A stretch of 64,000 nt of DNA from Salegentibacter sp. 24 (GCF_004362395.1 NZ_SNWE01000010.1:84847-148846); one strand, 5' to 3'; shown: positions 1 through 8,862, counted from the first letter of the stretch. Notes: generated by a model not told the origin, from the sequence alone. Made by a program: numbers and translations.

Positions 1-23
1 AATTTGCGGAAATTTTAGACAAA

Positions 24-1106
24 ATGAAAGAAATTGCCCTGGCTACCAGACATAAAGAATTAAATGCCAAAATGGTGCCCTTTGCAGGTTATAATATGCC
101 TGTCTCTTACGAAGGTGTGAACTTAGAACACCAAAACGTTCGTGAAAAATTAGGTGTTTTTGATGTTTCCCATATGGGTGAATTCCTCATTACAGGGGAC
201 AAAGCTTTAGAACTTATACAAAAAATCACTACCAATGACGCTTCAAAACTGGTGGACGGAAAAGCACAATACACCGTTATGCCTAATGAAACAGGAGGAA
301 TTGTAGACGATTTAATTATTTACAGAATTAATTCTGAAAAATATTTATTGGTAGTAAATGCTTCTAATATAGACAAAGACTGGAATTGGATCGCACAACA
401 TAATTCAATGGATGCTACGATGCGCGATATGTCCGACGAATTTTCACTGTTGGCAATTCAGGGACCAAAAGCCGCCCAGGCAATGCAATCTTTAACCGAT
501 GTAGATTTGTCTAGCATGAAATTTTACACTTTTGAAGTAGCCGAGTTTGCTGGCATTGATAAGGTGATTATATCAGCTACTGGTTATACAGGAAGCGGTG
601 GATTTGAAATCTATTTTAAGAATGAAGATGCCGAGCAAATTTGGGATCGCGTGATGGAAGCAGGAAAAGAATACGGAATCAAACCTATTGGTCTGGCGGC
701 CCGAGACACTTTAAGGCTGGAAATGGGGTTTTGTCTTTACGGGAATGATATTGATGAGACCACTTCGCCAATTGAAGCAAAATTGGGATGGATTACCAAA
801 TTCAATAAAGAATTTATAAATTCTGAAGCATTAAAAAAAGAAAAAGAGCAAGGGCCTAAACGAAAACTTATCGCTTTTGAACTCGAAGAGCGAGGGATTC
901 CCCGTCAGGGTTACGAAATCGAGGATGAAAATGGCAAGGTTATTGGCAAAGTAACTTCAGGGACAATGTCACCATCACTGGAAAAAGGAATTGGCTTAGG
1001 TTATGTGCCGGCTGAAGTTGCTAAATTTGGCAACAAGATTTTTATAAGGGTTAGAAAAAAATCCATTCCGGCCATACAGGTGAAATTGCCTTTTTATAAA
1101 GGATAA
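24..1106 (+). CDS. gcvT: Aminomethyltransferase, glycine cleavage system T protein
   Basis: Transfers the one-carbon unit from the aminomethyl group on the H-protein to tetrahydrofolate, releasing ammonia, in cytosolic glycine breakdown. The 360-residue length is normal for the family. It opens with the usual N-terminal block ([13 protein letters not shown], residues 17-29), carries [11 protein letters not shown] (91-101) that holds the catalytic Asp, and has the folate-domain block [14 protein letters not shown] near residue 190. The C-terminal barrel ends with the typical VKLPFYKG. The ATG start fits the family N-terminus. The next gene starts 3 nt after the stop, so the two are probably co-transcribed. 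No other glycine-cleavage gene is in the window. Confidence 0.97.
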   Translation: MKEIALATRHKELNAKMVPFAGYNMPVSYEGVNLEHQNVREKLGVFDVSHMGEFLITGDKALELIQKITTNDASKLVDGKAQYTVMPNETGGIVDDLIIYRINSEKYLLVVNASNIDKDWNWIAQHNSMDATMRDMSDEFSLLAIQGPKAAQAMQSLTDVDLSSMKFYTFEVAEFAGIDKVIISATGYTGSGGFEIYFKNEDAEQIWDRVMEAGKEYGIKPIGLAARDTLRLEMGFCLYGNDIDETTSPIEAKLGWITKFNKEFINSEALKKEKEQGPKRKLIAFELEERGIPRQGYEIEDENGKVIGKVTSGTMSPSLEKGIGLGYVPAEVAKFGNKIFIRVRKKSIPAIQVKLPFYKG

Positions 1107-1109
1107 TTT

Positions 1110-1925
1110 TTGGAAAGAATTTTAATTTTAGGAGCAAGTGGCTTTATAGGCAATGCCTTATATAAAGAACTATGCTCCTTTTTTGATACCCATGGTACCT
1201 ACCACACTCCAAACCGCTTTTTTGAAGAAAACCAGCAGTTTCACCATTTTGATATGGAAACTGAAAATATTGAAATCCTGCTTCAGAATGTAAGGCCGAC
1301 CATAATTATATCGACAGTTCGTGGGAATTTTAATGCACAAATTATCGCACATTTTGAAATAATTAATTATATCCTTACTCATAATTGTAAATTGCTTTTT
1401 ATTTCTTCGGCTAATGTATTTGATGCTTTTACAAATTTCCCATCTTATGAGTATGACAAAACTCTATCACAAAGTATTTATGGCCGTTTTAAAATTAAGA
1501 TTGAGAACGCATTACTAAGACTACCAAACGACAAATATAATATCATACGTTTACCAATGGTTTTTGGCCATAATTCTCCAAGACTAAAACAAATTATAAC
1601 GCTTATTGACTTAGGAGAAGCCATAGAAGTTTTTCCTAATGTAGTAATTAATGTTACTGAAATTGAGAAAGTAACCCAGCAAATCCATTACCTTATAAAT
1701 AGGAAAAAACAAGGAGTTTTTCATCTCGGCAGCACTGATCTAATTCATCAAAAAGATTTTATTGAAGAGATCTGTGAAGTTCTGGGCCATAAAAACATAG
1801 TTTTTAAAAATATTTACGATTCTAATTTCGATCGCTTTCTTGCAGTTTTACCCAAAGATAATATTTTACCAAAGAACCTACAGGTATCAGTACATCAGGT
1901 TACCCAGTCTTCCATAAAGAGGTAG
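1110..1925 (+). CDS. NAD(P)-dependent sugar epimerase/reductase-like SDR protein
   Basis: Extended short-chain dehydrogenase, probably of the RmlD/dTDP-4-dehydrorhamnose-reductase-like group. The Rossmann glycine motif GASGFIG is at residues 8-14. A conserved Ser segment (LLFISSANVFD) is followed by a YxxxK pair (YGRFK) near residue 130. At 271 residues it is on the short side. It starts with TTG only 3 nt after the gcvT stop, so it is translationally close to that gene. The substrate cannot be read from the sequence. No glycan or dTDP-sugar genes lie next to it, so a nucleotide-sugar role is only a family-based guess. Confidence 0.75.
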   Translation: MERILILGASGFIGNALYKELCSFFDTHGTYHTPNRFFEENQQFHHFDMETENIEILLQNVRPTIIISTVRGNFNAQIIAHFEIINYILTHNCKLLFISSANVFDAFTNFPSYEYDKTLSQSIYGRFKIKIENALLRLPNDKYNIIRLPMVFGHNSPRLKQIITLIDLGEAIEVFPNVVINVTEIEKVTQQIHYLINRKKQGVFHLGSTDLIHQKDFIEEICEVLGHKNIVFKNIYDSNFDRFLAVLPKDNILPKNLQVSVHQVTQSSIKR

Positions 1926-2014
1926 GTGTTAATCTTGTACTAAAAGACATTTAAATTCCAGATTCAGATTTTAGTTCCTTAAATTTAAAAGACTAATCAC
2001 AAATAGGTAATACA

Positions 2015-2305
2015 ATGAAAAAGTTAAGCGAAGAAGATATCAAAAAAAAGCTGGATCATCTTGAAGGCTGGGTTTATAAAGACAATGCTATTCATACTTC
2101 TTTTCAATTTGCGAATTTTAAAGATGCCTTTACCGTTATGACCCGAATTGCTTTTGAAGCAGAAGCTCAGGAACACCATCCTAGTTGGGGAAATGTTTAT
2201 AATGAACTAGAAATTTCTTTATCAACCCACGATGCTGACGGGGTCACTGAAAAAGACTTCAAACTTGCAAAGGCTATTGAAGAAATTGTTGAAGCTTCAG
2301 CTTAA
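2015..2305 (+). CDS. Pterin-4-alpha-carbinolamine dehydratase
   Basis: Dehydrates 4a-hydroxytetrahydrobiopterin, recycling the pterin cofactor after aromatic amino-acid hydroxylation. The 96-residue protein has the family signature: EHHPSWGNVY (residues 53-62) carries the catalytic His pair, followed by the ISLSTHDADGVTEKDF block with the third His (72). The length is typical for a bacterial PCD. A hairpin terminator follows at 2332-2369, so it ends its own transcript. No phenylalanine hydroxylase gene is in the window, so its partner enzyme must be elsewhere or absent. Confidence 0.93.
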   Translation: MKKLSEEDIKKKLDHLEGWVYKDNAIHTSFQFANFKDAFTVMTRIAFEAEAQEHHPSWGNVYNELEISLSTHDADGVTEKDFKLAKAIEEIVEASA

Positions 2306-2331
2306 AATAAGAATTAAAAACTTCAGAATTT

Positions 2332-2369
2332 AAAGCTTTCAATTTCAAATCGAATTGGAAGCTTTTTTA
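2332..2369 (+). terminator. Intrinsic terminator after the pterin dehydratase gene
   Basis: A 13-bp stem (AAAGCTTTCAATT paired with AATTGGAAGCTTT, one G-T wobble) is followed by a run of T. It lies 27 nt after the stop codon at 2305 and before yebC. Confidence 0.8.
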
Positions 2370-2400
2370 TATTTTTGCTTCAATTTTTATTTAATGATTA

Positions 2401-3120
2401 ATGGGAAGAGCATTTGAATTTAGAAAGGCGCGTAAGATGAAACGTTGGTCCGCAATGGCCAAGGCCTTTACTCGCATTGGAAAAGATATCGTAATGGCTG
2501 TGAAAGAAGGCGGTCCAGATCCAGATACCAATTCCAAATTAAGAGCAATTATACAAAACGCTAAGAGCGTAAATATGCCTAAGGACAACATCGAACGAGC
2601 CATTAAAAGGGCAAGTGATAAAAGTCAGGGTGATTATAAGATTGTTTTATTTGAAGGCTATGCTCCTCACGGAATTGCTGTATTGGTCGAAACGGCAACT
2701 GATAATAACAACCGTACCGTGGCCAATGTTCGTTCTCATTTTAATAAATGTGATGGAAACCTGGGGACTTCAGGTTCTGTGGAATTTATGTTTGACCATA
2801 CCTGTAATTTCAGATTGAATTCGGAAGGTCTGGATGTGGAAGAATTAGAACTTGAGTTTATAGATTTTGGAGCCGAAGAGGTTTTTGAAGATGAAGATGG
2901 TATTCATATTTATGCTCCCTTCGAATATTTTGGAGCCATTCAAAAAGAATTAGAACACAGAAATATTGAAATACTTTCTTCGGGATTTGAAAGAATTCCT
3001 CAAGTCACAAAGTCACTTTCAGGTGAAGAAGTCGCGGATGTTGAGAAATTGCTGGAAAGACTGGAAGAAGATGATGATGTACAGAATGTCTATCACACTA
3101 TGGAAGAAAATGAAGATTAA
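2401..3120 (+). CDS. yebC: YebC/PmpR-family translation or transcription regulator
   Basis: TACO1/YebC-family cytosolic protein. Family members were first called DNA-binding regulators and are now linked to translation through proline-rich stretches. The 239 residues match the family length. The N-terminus MGRAFEFRKARKMKRW is followed by FTRIGKDIVMAVKEGGPDPDTN and NMPKDNIERAIKRA, all hallmark segments. Middle and C-terminal domains are complete. The ATG directly follows the upstream intergenic stretch. A strong bidirectional terminator at 3182-3221 separates it from the convergent proline dehydrogenase gene. Confidence 0.95.
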   Translation: MGRAFEFRKARKMKRWSAMAKAFTRIGKDIVMAVKEGGPDPDTNSKLRAIIQNAKSVNMPKDNIERAIKRASDKSQGDYKIVLFEGYAPHGIAVLVETATDNNNRTVANVRSHFNKCDGNLGTSGSVEFMFDHTCNFRLNSEGLDVEELELEFIDFGAEEVFEDEDGIHIYAPFEYFGAIQKELEHRNIEILSSGFERIPQVTKSLSGEEVADVEKLLERLEEDDDVQNVYHTMEENED

Positions 3121-3181
3121 CTAGGCTCATTTTCTATTACCTCTAATATTTCAACTAAGAGCAAATATGATTGACCTAAAG

Positions 3182-3221
3182 AAGCTGTTTTGAATAGTTA
3201 CTTATTCAAAACAGCTTTTTT
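3182..3221. terminator. Bidirectional terminator between yebC and proline dehydrogenase
   Basis: A perfect 15-bp stem (AAGCTGTTTTGAATA paired with TATTCAAAACAGCTT, 6-nt loop) has T-rich tails on both strands. It sits between two convergent genes. Confidence 0.88.
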
Positions 3222-3227
3222 AAATGC

Positions 3228-4430
3228 TTAATGCTCTCCCCTATCGTGTTTGGTAGGTTGTCCTTTCCGACGTTTCTTTTCTTCTTCTAGTAGGGAAAGT
3301 TCACGTCCGGTTTGACCCTTTACTGAGGTATTTTCCTGAGCCCTTCTTAATAAATAGGGAACTACTTCTCTTACAGGTCCAAAAGGTAATAATTTAGCTG
3401 AATTATAACCTTTTTTAGCAAGATTATAACTAATGTGATCACTCATTCCATATAACTGGCTAAACCAAATACGATTATCATCCAAAGCCAAACCTTTATC
3501 TTCCATACTTTGAAGGGCAAGATAGTTACTCACCTCATTATGAGTACCAATAAATAAGTGAATATCATTTAAGTTTGCCAAACAATACGACATCACACTG
3601 TTGAAGTTAACATCAGTTGCTTCTTTGTTTTCACAAATTGGGGTAGTATAATTATATTTTTTCGCTCTTGCATTTTCTTTCTCCATATAAGCTCCTCGCA
3701 CAATTTTTGCTCCAATCTTAAAGCCTTCCTTCTTAGCCCTTTCGTGAAGATTTTTGACATATTCCAGTCTGTCCCATCTGTAGCATTGAAAAGTATTATA
3801 GATAAGGATTTTCTCCCTATTATATTTCTTCATCATCTCTTCCATTAGTTCGTCGGCTGCAAGTTGCATCCAGCTTTCCTCCGCATCGGCATATAGCCTT
3901 ACATTATTATCATAGGCACATTTACAAAGGCTATTTACTCTTTCCTTAACACGTTCCCATTCATTTTTTTCATCGTCACTAAGATTTATACGCTCTGTAA
4001 TTTTTTCCCATATAGCAAATCTCCCAATACCGGTAGGTTTAAAAAGAGAAAAAGGTAATTCATCACTTTCTGCAGCGAATTTAATCAGTTTCATTTTTTT
4101 ATCAAGAGCAGCATCAAATTGTTCTTCTGTCTCTTTTCCTTCCACCGAATAATCAAGGATACCATGAAGCTTTTCAGCATACATCTCTTTGGTTAGTGGT
4201 TTGCAATCATCTTCGGTAACACCCCCACAAAACTGCTCAAATATGGTTTTTTTTATCAGTCCCTCGACTGGCAGGTGAAGTTTTAAAGAAATTTTGGTTA
4301 ACCAGGAACCAGCGTCAACTAATTGTTTATTCTTCATCATGCTGAATAAAAAGATAGCACGATCCAGTTCTAAATCAGATTTTAATTTAAAAGCTGTCTT
4401 TGTATCATTAAAAATTTTTCTATTAATCAT
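3228..4430 (-). CDS. Proline dehydrogenase (FAD-dependent)
   Basis: Oxidises proline to delta-1-pyrroline-5-carboxylate with FAD, passing electrons to the quinone pool; first step of proline catabolism. It carries the single-domain PRODH barrel, with IGAKIVRGAYMEKEN and the C-terminal LLRRAQENTSVKGQTGREL, whose paired arginines bind the proline carboxylate. The reading frame is open further upstream to a TTG at 4454. I prefer the ATG at 4430 (MINRKIFNDTKTAF), because the TTG lies inside a perfect TATATTTG -7 box (4452-4459) and would not be in the transcript. It is not fused to a P5C dehydrogenase, unlike PutA. The biosynthetic proC-proB-proA set is at 51-54 kb. Confidence 0.93.
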   Translation of the reverse strand: MINRKIFNDTKTAFKLKSDLELDRAIFLFSMMKNKQLVDAGSWLTKISLKLHLPVEGLIKKTIFEQFCGGVTEDDCKPLTKEMYAEKLHGILDYSVEGKETEEQFDAALDKKMKLIKFAAESDELPFSLFKPTGIGRFAIWEKITERINLSDDEKNEWERVKERVNSLCKCAYDNNVRLYADAEESWMQLAADELMEEMMKKYNREKILIYNTFQCYRWDRLEYVKNLHERAKKEGFKIGAKIVRGAYMEKENARAKKYNYTTPICENKEATDVNFNSVMSYCLANLNDIHLFIGTHNEVSNYLALQSMEDKGLALDDNRIWFSQLYGMSDHISYNLAKKGYNSAKLLPFGPVREVVPYLLRRAQENTSVKGQTGRELSLLEEEKKRRKGQPTKHDRGEH

Positions 4431-4451
4431 GGAGGTATTTCTTAATTTGGA

Positions 4452-4459
4452 CAAATATA
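4452..4459 (-). promoter_or_regulatory. -7 box of the proline dehydrogenase promoter
   Basis: TATATTTG on the minus strand matches the Bacteroidota -7 consensus TAnnTTTG at every fixed position. It puts transcription start near 4447, just upstream of the ATG at 4430. No clear -33 TTG is visible, which would suit an activator-dependent promoter. Confidence 0.5.
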
Positions 4460-4539
4460 ATTATTGAAGTTTGATTTCATTATGAATATTTCTGCTTATT
4501 TTCGAAGCCGAATTACAAATACTAAAAACGTCAATAACT

Positions 4540-5607
4540 ATGTCCAATACGGCAACTAAAGGACCGGTTTATTATCAGGAAGAAGGTTTTCTTAAGATAA
4601 ATTCTTTTCTACAACAATCAAAACCTTCTAAAGTTTTTATTCTAACAGACTCGAATACACATCGTGACTGTTTAGCGATTTTACTTCAAAAAATTAATTC
4701 TTCTGAAAATTTTGAGATACTAGAAATTGAAGCAGGTGAAATTCATAAAAACTTAGAAACCTGTACCGGTTTATGGAATGCCCTTTCGGAATTAGATGCC
4801 GATCGTAAAAGCTTGATGATAAACCTGGGAGGCGGTGTTGTGACTGACCTTGGTGGTTTTGTAGCGTCGACTTTTAAACGAGGAATCAGTTACATTAACG
4901 TTCCCACAAGCTTACTGGCTATGGTTGACGCATCGGTTGGTGGAAAAACAGGCGTTGATCTTGGAAATTTAAAAAACCAGATCGGCGTAATTAATCACGC
5001 CGAAATGGTAATCATTGAACCTGCCTTTCTTCCAACTTTGCCTCAAATTGAAATGAGAAGCGGGCTGGCTGAGATTCTAAAACATGCCCTAATTGATAAC
5101 CAAATTTACTGGAGTAAAGTGACTAATTTTAAGGAGCTAGCTTTGGAGGACCTGGATGAAATCATCAAAGAATCAGTCGAGATAAAATCTAAGGTAGTTA
5201 CAGAAGATCCGGAAGAAAACGGATTGCGCAAAACTTTAAATTACGGTCACACTCTTGGACATGCCATAGAATCCTATTTTCTAACACATTCTGAAAGAAC
5301 TACTTTACTTCACGGGGAAGCTATTGCAATAGGATTAGTTTTAGCCACTTACCTATCAGAAAAGCTCCAGGGTTTTCCCGAAGAGAAGTTACAAGACATT
5401 ACGGTTAAGATTCTTGATATTTATGATCGCGTTGAATTTTCGAAAGAAGATATTGCGCAAATCATAGATTTAATGAAATACGACAAGAAAAACTCCCACG
5501 GAAATATAAATTTTGTCTTGCTAAAAGATATAGGTGAACCAGTGATAGATTGCCGTGTGCCAAATGAATTAATTTGGAATGCTTTTGAATATTACAAGAA
5601 AGCTTGA
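4540..5607 (+). CDS. aroB: 3-dehydroquinate synthase
   Basis: Converts DAHP to 3-dehydroquinate, second step of the shikimate pathway, using NAD and a divalent metal. The 355-residue protein has the nucleotide-binding LGGGVVTDLGGFVAS and the KRGISYINVPTSLLAMVDASVGGKTG region. Metal ligands appear as Glu in GLAEILKHALID, His in NYGHTLGHAIE and His in LLHGEAIAIG. The ATG is the only reasonable start. It is divergent from proline dehydrogenase across an 85-109 bp promoter gap. Confidence 0.97.
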   Translation: MSNTATKGPVYYQEEGFLKINSFLQQSKPSKVFILTDSNTHRDCLAILLQKINSSENFEILEIEAGEIHKNLETCTGLWNALSELDADRKSLMINLGGGVVTDLGGFVASTFKRGISYINVPTSLLAMVDASVGGKTGVDLGNLKNQIGVINHAEMVIIEPAFLPTLPQIEMRSGLAEILKHALIDNQIYWSKVTNFKELALEDLDEIIKESVEIKSKVVTEDPEENGLRKTLNYGHTLGHAIESYFLTHSERTTLLHGEAIAIGLVLATYLSEKLQGFPEEKLQDITVKILDIYDRVEFSKEDIAQIIDLMKYDKKNSHGNINFVLLKDIGEPVIDCRVPNELIWNAFEYYKKA

Positions 5608-5668
5608 TTTATAATTTAAAAACAGTATTTTTAAAACCTACTAACTACATACTCATAAACTTTTATTT

Positions 5669-5965
5669 ATGAAAAGAATTATTGTTGATTACAAAAAATT
5701 AACTCCGGAAATCCTAGGATTGCTAGTGGAAAAATATCCTGATGGATATGACGACGACCAGATTATTTCTTTTAAAAACGCCAAAAACGAAACAATTGAA
5801 GCCGTAGAGGTAAAAACCGAAGACACCATTTATTTGGTAAAAGTAAGCACACGTCTGGAAAATACGATGGCCAACTTTGATGAAGATGATTATGATGATT
5901 CCGATTATAACGAGCCAATTGTAGAAATTCCAGAGAAGGATGAAGATGAAGATGACAAGCAATAA
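5669..5965 (+). CDS. Small acidic conserved hypothetical protein
   Basis: A 98-residue cytosolic protein with no membrane segment and no recognised domain. The first 65 residues look folded, with alternating hydrophobics (KRIIVDYKKLTPEILGLLVEKYP). The last 35 are strongly acidic (DEDDYDDSDY, EKDEDEDD) and probably disordered. Similar short acidic-tailed proteins occur in Flavobacteriaceae, but I know of no function. It follows aroB by 61 nt and is closed by the strong terminator at 6030-6083, so it may share the aroB transcript. Confidence 0.75.
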   Translation: MKRIIVDYKKLTPEILGLLVEKYPDGYDDDQIISFKNAKNETIEAVEVKTEDTIYLVKVSTRLENTMANFDEDDYDDSDYNEPIVEIPEKDEDEDDKQ

Positions 5966-6029
5966 AAAATTGCTCATAAGTTCATAAGTCTTTGAAATTT
6001 ATTTCTAAGACATATTATCAAATCTGAAG

Positions 6030-6083
6030 AATAATAAAAGGGTGATTTTTTGAAATTCAAACAATCACCCTTTTATTATTTTT
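6030..6083. terminator. Strong bidirectional terminator after the aroB unit
   Basis: An 18-bp perfect stem (6030-6047 with 6063-6080, arms ending in the GGGTGATT/AATCACCC core) and a T-rich tail. It is the only structure I see in the 369-bp gap 5966-6334; the rest of that gap is AT-rich and holds no credible reading frame. Confidence 0.9.
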
Positions 6084-6334
6084 AAATATAACTTGTTAAA
6101 GTCAGGGTATCAGCCTTGGTTTTTTCATCTCTTAATCCCTATAAATACAGTCTTTTTCTTAATTTTTTCAACTTCAGATAACTGAATAAGTAATCTTTAG
6201 AGTGATAAAATTCAACTCCTAGAGATAAGAAATTTTATTTGAAAACATTTCTTGAATTTTTTCTCTGAAATAATCTTTCTTCATCGGTTACAAGGATGCC
6301 GACTTCTGATTTAGTGGTTTTCCCAGAATTATAT

Positions 6335-6898
6335 CTACAAATATGGACGTGCCATCTCGTCTGCCTGTGAAAGATTTTCCTTACGTTTGTTTTTATCTGC
6401 CTTTTTTAATGCTGCTTTCAACTTTTCTTTACCTAAATCCTGACAATAGGCAGGTTCACCTGGCTGTTGTCTCCACGAATCAGAAAGCAAACCTCCATCT
6501 ATAGCGTCAAAGCCGATTTCATCAATAAGTTTCATCACGACCCGTTTTTGTTCTTCTTCATTACCGGCAACCGATAATGCAATTCGATTTGGTGCTCCAG
6601 CCGGAACAACCTTGGAAGCTAAACTTGGCACAGTGATATTGTTAAAAGCCTTGATCACCGAATGACCAATTATTTTTGCTACCCATTCACTGTCAGTTAA
6701 ACCTTCTTCAATATCAGCAATTTTACCATCGCGAGATGGGTAATAATTTCCTGCATCTACAATGATAGCTTTAGAAGTTGAGAGTATCTCTATTGGGAGA
6801 TTTACGATTGCTTTAGTAGGAATGGCGATTATCACAAGGTCTTTTACTCCGGCAGCTTCCTCAGGAGTTACCGGTTTTGCACCGGTTTCCTGTTTACT
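6335..6898 (-). pseudogene. Broken NADP/F420-reductase-like (dinucleotide-binding) gene
   Basis: The frame encodes the middle and C-terminus of the NADPH-dependent F420 reductase-like family: KQETGAKPVTPEEAAG, DLVIIAIPTKAI, ADAGNYYPSRDG-type and HSVIKAFNNI segments, ending in a normal WRQQPGEPAYCQDL C-terminal block. The N-terminal Rossmann motif (expected GxGNIGSALA) is absent. A TAA stop lies in frame at 6899-6901, and upstream sequence does not restore the motif in the same frame. A GTG at 6835 could start a 166-residue remnant, but without the nucleotide-binding half it should be inactive. It lies in a patch with a second pseudogene (pirin), suggesting local decay. Confidence 0.75.
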
Positions 6899-7062
6899 TT
6901 AGTTATCTTTAGTATTTTCCTTTTGGGAAAGAATGAAAAATCATTTTAAATCAGGAAGAAGAAGATATTGTGCCAGTTTCATTTACTTTTTTCCGGGTCC
7001 TCACATAATCTTTTGATGCCCTACATCTGTGATCTTTGGAATTATTAAGGTCTTATAAATAG

Positions 7063-7074
7063 ACCAATATTGGT
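7063..7074. promoter_or_regulatory. 12-bp palindrome, possible operator
   Basis: ACCAATATTGGT is a perfect palindrome in the 369-bp non-coding gap 6899-7267 upstream of the DoxX gene and the broken reductase. It resembles operators of MarR/HxlR-type redox regulators in size only; no such regulator is encoded nearby. Confidence 0.3.
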
Positions 7075-7119
7075 TTATGCAATCCGTTTAATTTCCAAGC
7101 TTATTTATTAGCAGTAAAA

Positions 7120-7142
7120 ATGTGATCTAGGTAGGATCACAT
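7120..7142. promoter_or_regulatory. Inverted repeat, possible operator upstream of DoxX
   Basis: ATGTGATC and GATCACAT are perfect 8-bp arms around a 7-nt spacer (7128-7134). The arms look like Crp half-sites (TGTGA/TCACA), but the spacing is 5 nt longer than in the classical Crp site. It lies 125 bp upstream of the DoxX start. Confidence 0.35.
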
Positions 7143-7267
7143 CCTGATTGGTAAATTTTAGTTAGCACCTGATGGATTTGGGTTAAAAAGAACGTTTTAA
7201 AATGATAAACATTTTTTGTTATAAACTTAAAATATTTAGAAATTCCCATCTAAAATCTAAGCCATCC

Positions 7268-7633
7268 ATGTTAAAACAAATATTACTGATTTTACTAGGT
7301 GTTTTCTTTCTATTAAATGGACTAAATCATTTTTTTAACTCAAAAATTTTAGAAGAATATGCCGAGAAAAGAAGTCTCTTAGCTTCTAATTTAATGATCA
7401 AATTAAGTGGTATACTCCTATGTTTTGGCGGGATAACCTTAATTTCCGGTTTTTACCTTTTATATGGAATTATCGGTTTATGTTTATTTTTAATGATTGC
7501 CTCTGTAACCATACATAAATTTTGGGCGGTAAAAAATAGGGAGGTTATGATGTTGGAGTCCATGCATTTTGCAAAAAATTGGGCCATAATTTTTGAGCTA
7601 CTTTATATAGGTGATTCCCTTTTAGAAGTATAG
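7268..7633 (+). CDS. DoxX-like integral membrane protein
   Basis: A roughly 121-residue, four-helix membrane protein. The segments LKQILLILLGVFFLLNGLNHF, LMIKLSGILLCFGGITLISGF, LLYGIIGLCLFLMIASVTIH and the terminal hydrophobic AIIFELLYIG region fit the DoxX/DoxD fold of inner-membrane, respiration-linked proteins of poorly known function. The frame is open from an ATG at 7202, but the first 22 residues are polar and basic. The ATG at 7268 gives the normal family N-terminus just before helix 1. It lies between two pseudogenes of families (pirin, reductase-like) often found with DoxX in redox-stress clusters. Confidence 0.75.
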   Translation: MLKQILLILLGVFFLLNGLNHFFNSKILEEYAEKRSLLASNLMIKLSGILLCFGGITLISGFYLLYGIIGLCLFLMIASVTIHKFWAVKNREVMMLESMHFAKNWAIIFELLYIGDSLLEV

Positions 7634-7659
7634 AACTTTTAAATACAATGTATTAATCA

Positions 7660-8226
7660 TCAGCTCCTTTCCAATCTTCTATCCGGGATAATCCATATAA
7701 TAGCTACAAATATAAAACAGGCTATGGAAATCCAGGAATTAATAAACGCCGTGGGAATCGCTAAAATATAAATGATAATAGATAAATGTTCTTTAGCTCC
7801 TCGCTGAGTGATTCTCTTTAAAGGAAAATTTTCGTCATGGAAATTAATTAGTTGAATTTCCAAAATCCAGTAAGCTATTGCCGCCATAAGTAATATAACT
7901 CCATATAAGGCAATAGGTAACGGGGCAGCATAATTCTCACCTACCCAGCTTGTCGCGAAAGGAATTAATGATAACCAGAACAATAAATGTAAATTGCCCC
8001 ATAAAATCTTTCCGTTTACTTTAGGAGTAACCTGAAGCAAGTGATGGTGATTGTTCCAGTAAATTCCCAGGTATATAAAGCTTAACAAATAACTTAGAAA
8101 TATGGGAAATATTTCCAGCAGGCTTTTTAAATCAGTATTTTCAGGAGCTTTCATTTCCAGGACCATTATGGTGATTACAATGGCCAGTACCCCGTCACTA
8201 AAAGCTTCAAGTCTTCCGGTTTTCAT
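7660..8226 (-). CDS. TMEM175-family (DUF1211) potassium channel-like protein
   Basis: Six-helix membrane protein of 188 residues. Helix 1 carries the family signature FSDGVLAIVITIMVLEMK (residues 9-26), matching the FSDxxxAIxxTxxxLE pore-lining motif of TMEM175 channels. Later helices carry the conserved WNNHHHLL region and LLFWLSLIPFATSWVGE. Bacterial homologues are potassium-selective leak channels. The pirin remnant ends 7 nt upstream on the same strand, so the two were probably one operon before pirin decayed. Confidence 0.85.
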   Translation of the reverse strand: MKTGRLEAFSDGVLAIVITIMVLEMKAPENTDLKSLLEIFPIFLSYLLSFIYLGIYWNNHHHLLQVTPKVNGKILWGNLHLLFWLSLIPFATSWVGENYAAPLPIALYGVILLMAAIAYWILEIQLINFHDENFPLKRITQRGAKEHLSIIIYILAIPTAFINSWISIACFIFVAIIWIIPDRRLERS

Positions 8227-8232
8227 GAATGA

Positions 8233-8862
8233 TTAATTTGGTAGCGGAACAAACCCTGTTTCTCCAGGTACTATAGGAAAGTTCTGATTTTTCCAATTGT
8301 TCCTGGCTTGTTTCATAAAATTTTTATCAGAAGCTACAAAATTCCATTGGATATGCCTCTCTTCTTTGAAAGGTTCTCCTCCAAGAATATAAATTGTTGT
8401 ATTCTTATCCATTTCAAATTCACATAGCTTATGATCCTTGGCTATCAAAATTTGTTTAGATCCATACGTATTCCCATCACTAAAAATTTTGCCTTCCAGA
8501 ATGTAGAGACCTGATTCTCCAAAAAGATCTTTACCCAAATTCAGTTTTCTTTTTTCACTGCTTTTCAATTCCACAAGGAATAATTTACTATGTACAGGTA
8601 AAGGAGATTTGCGTCCAAAACATGCTCCGGCAATTAGTTTATTGGAAATTTCATTTTCATTCCACTGTGGGATTTCCTTCTTTTCGATATGACTAAAGGA
8701 AGGATCTATGTTTTATAGTTCTTTGGGAAGACCAACCCATATTTGTAATCCATGTAAGGATTTTTCTTTATTACGTAATGGCTCTGGAGTTCTTTCCGAA
8801 TGTACCACTCCTTTACCTGCAAATCTATGATCATCGCCATTTTGGCTTAAAGAATATGACAT
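8233..8862 (-). pseudogene. Pirin-family pseudogene with in-frame stop
   Basis: Pirins are cupin-fold iron-binding proteins. Starting at an ATG at 8862 the frame reads the pirin segments FAGKGVVHSERTPEPLR and LHGLQIWVGLPKEL, then hits TAA (8713-8715). It continues in the same frame with NIDPSFSHIEKKEIPQW, GACFGRKSPL and the C-terminal cupin to the stop at 8233. The match across the stop implies a single Glu-codon to TAA change. The first cupin's metal-binding His block (HPHRGFE type) is also missing, so the gene lost its 5' part as well. A GTG at 8574 could still give a 113-residue C-terminal fragment. Confidence 0.85.

Noticed and set aside
5723..5977. 84-codon hydrophobic minus-strand frame opposite the acidic hypothetical gene
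   Set aside because: Acidic codons (GAT/GAA) read backwards give Ile/Phe-rich sequence, so the apparent membrane protein is an artefact.
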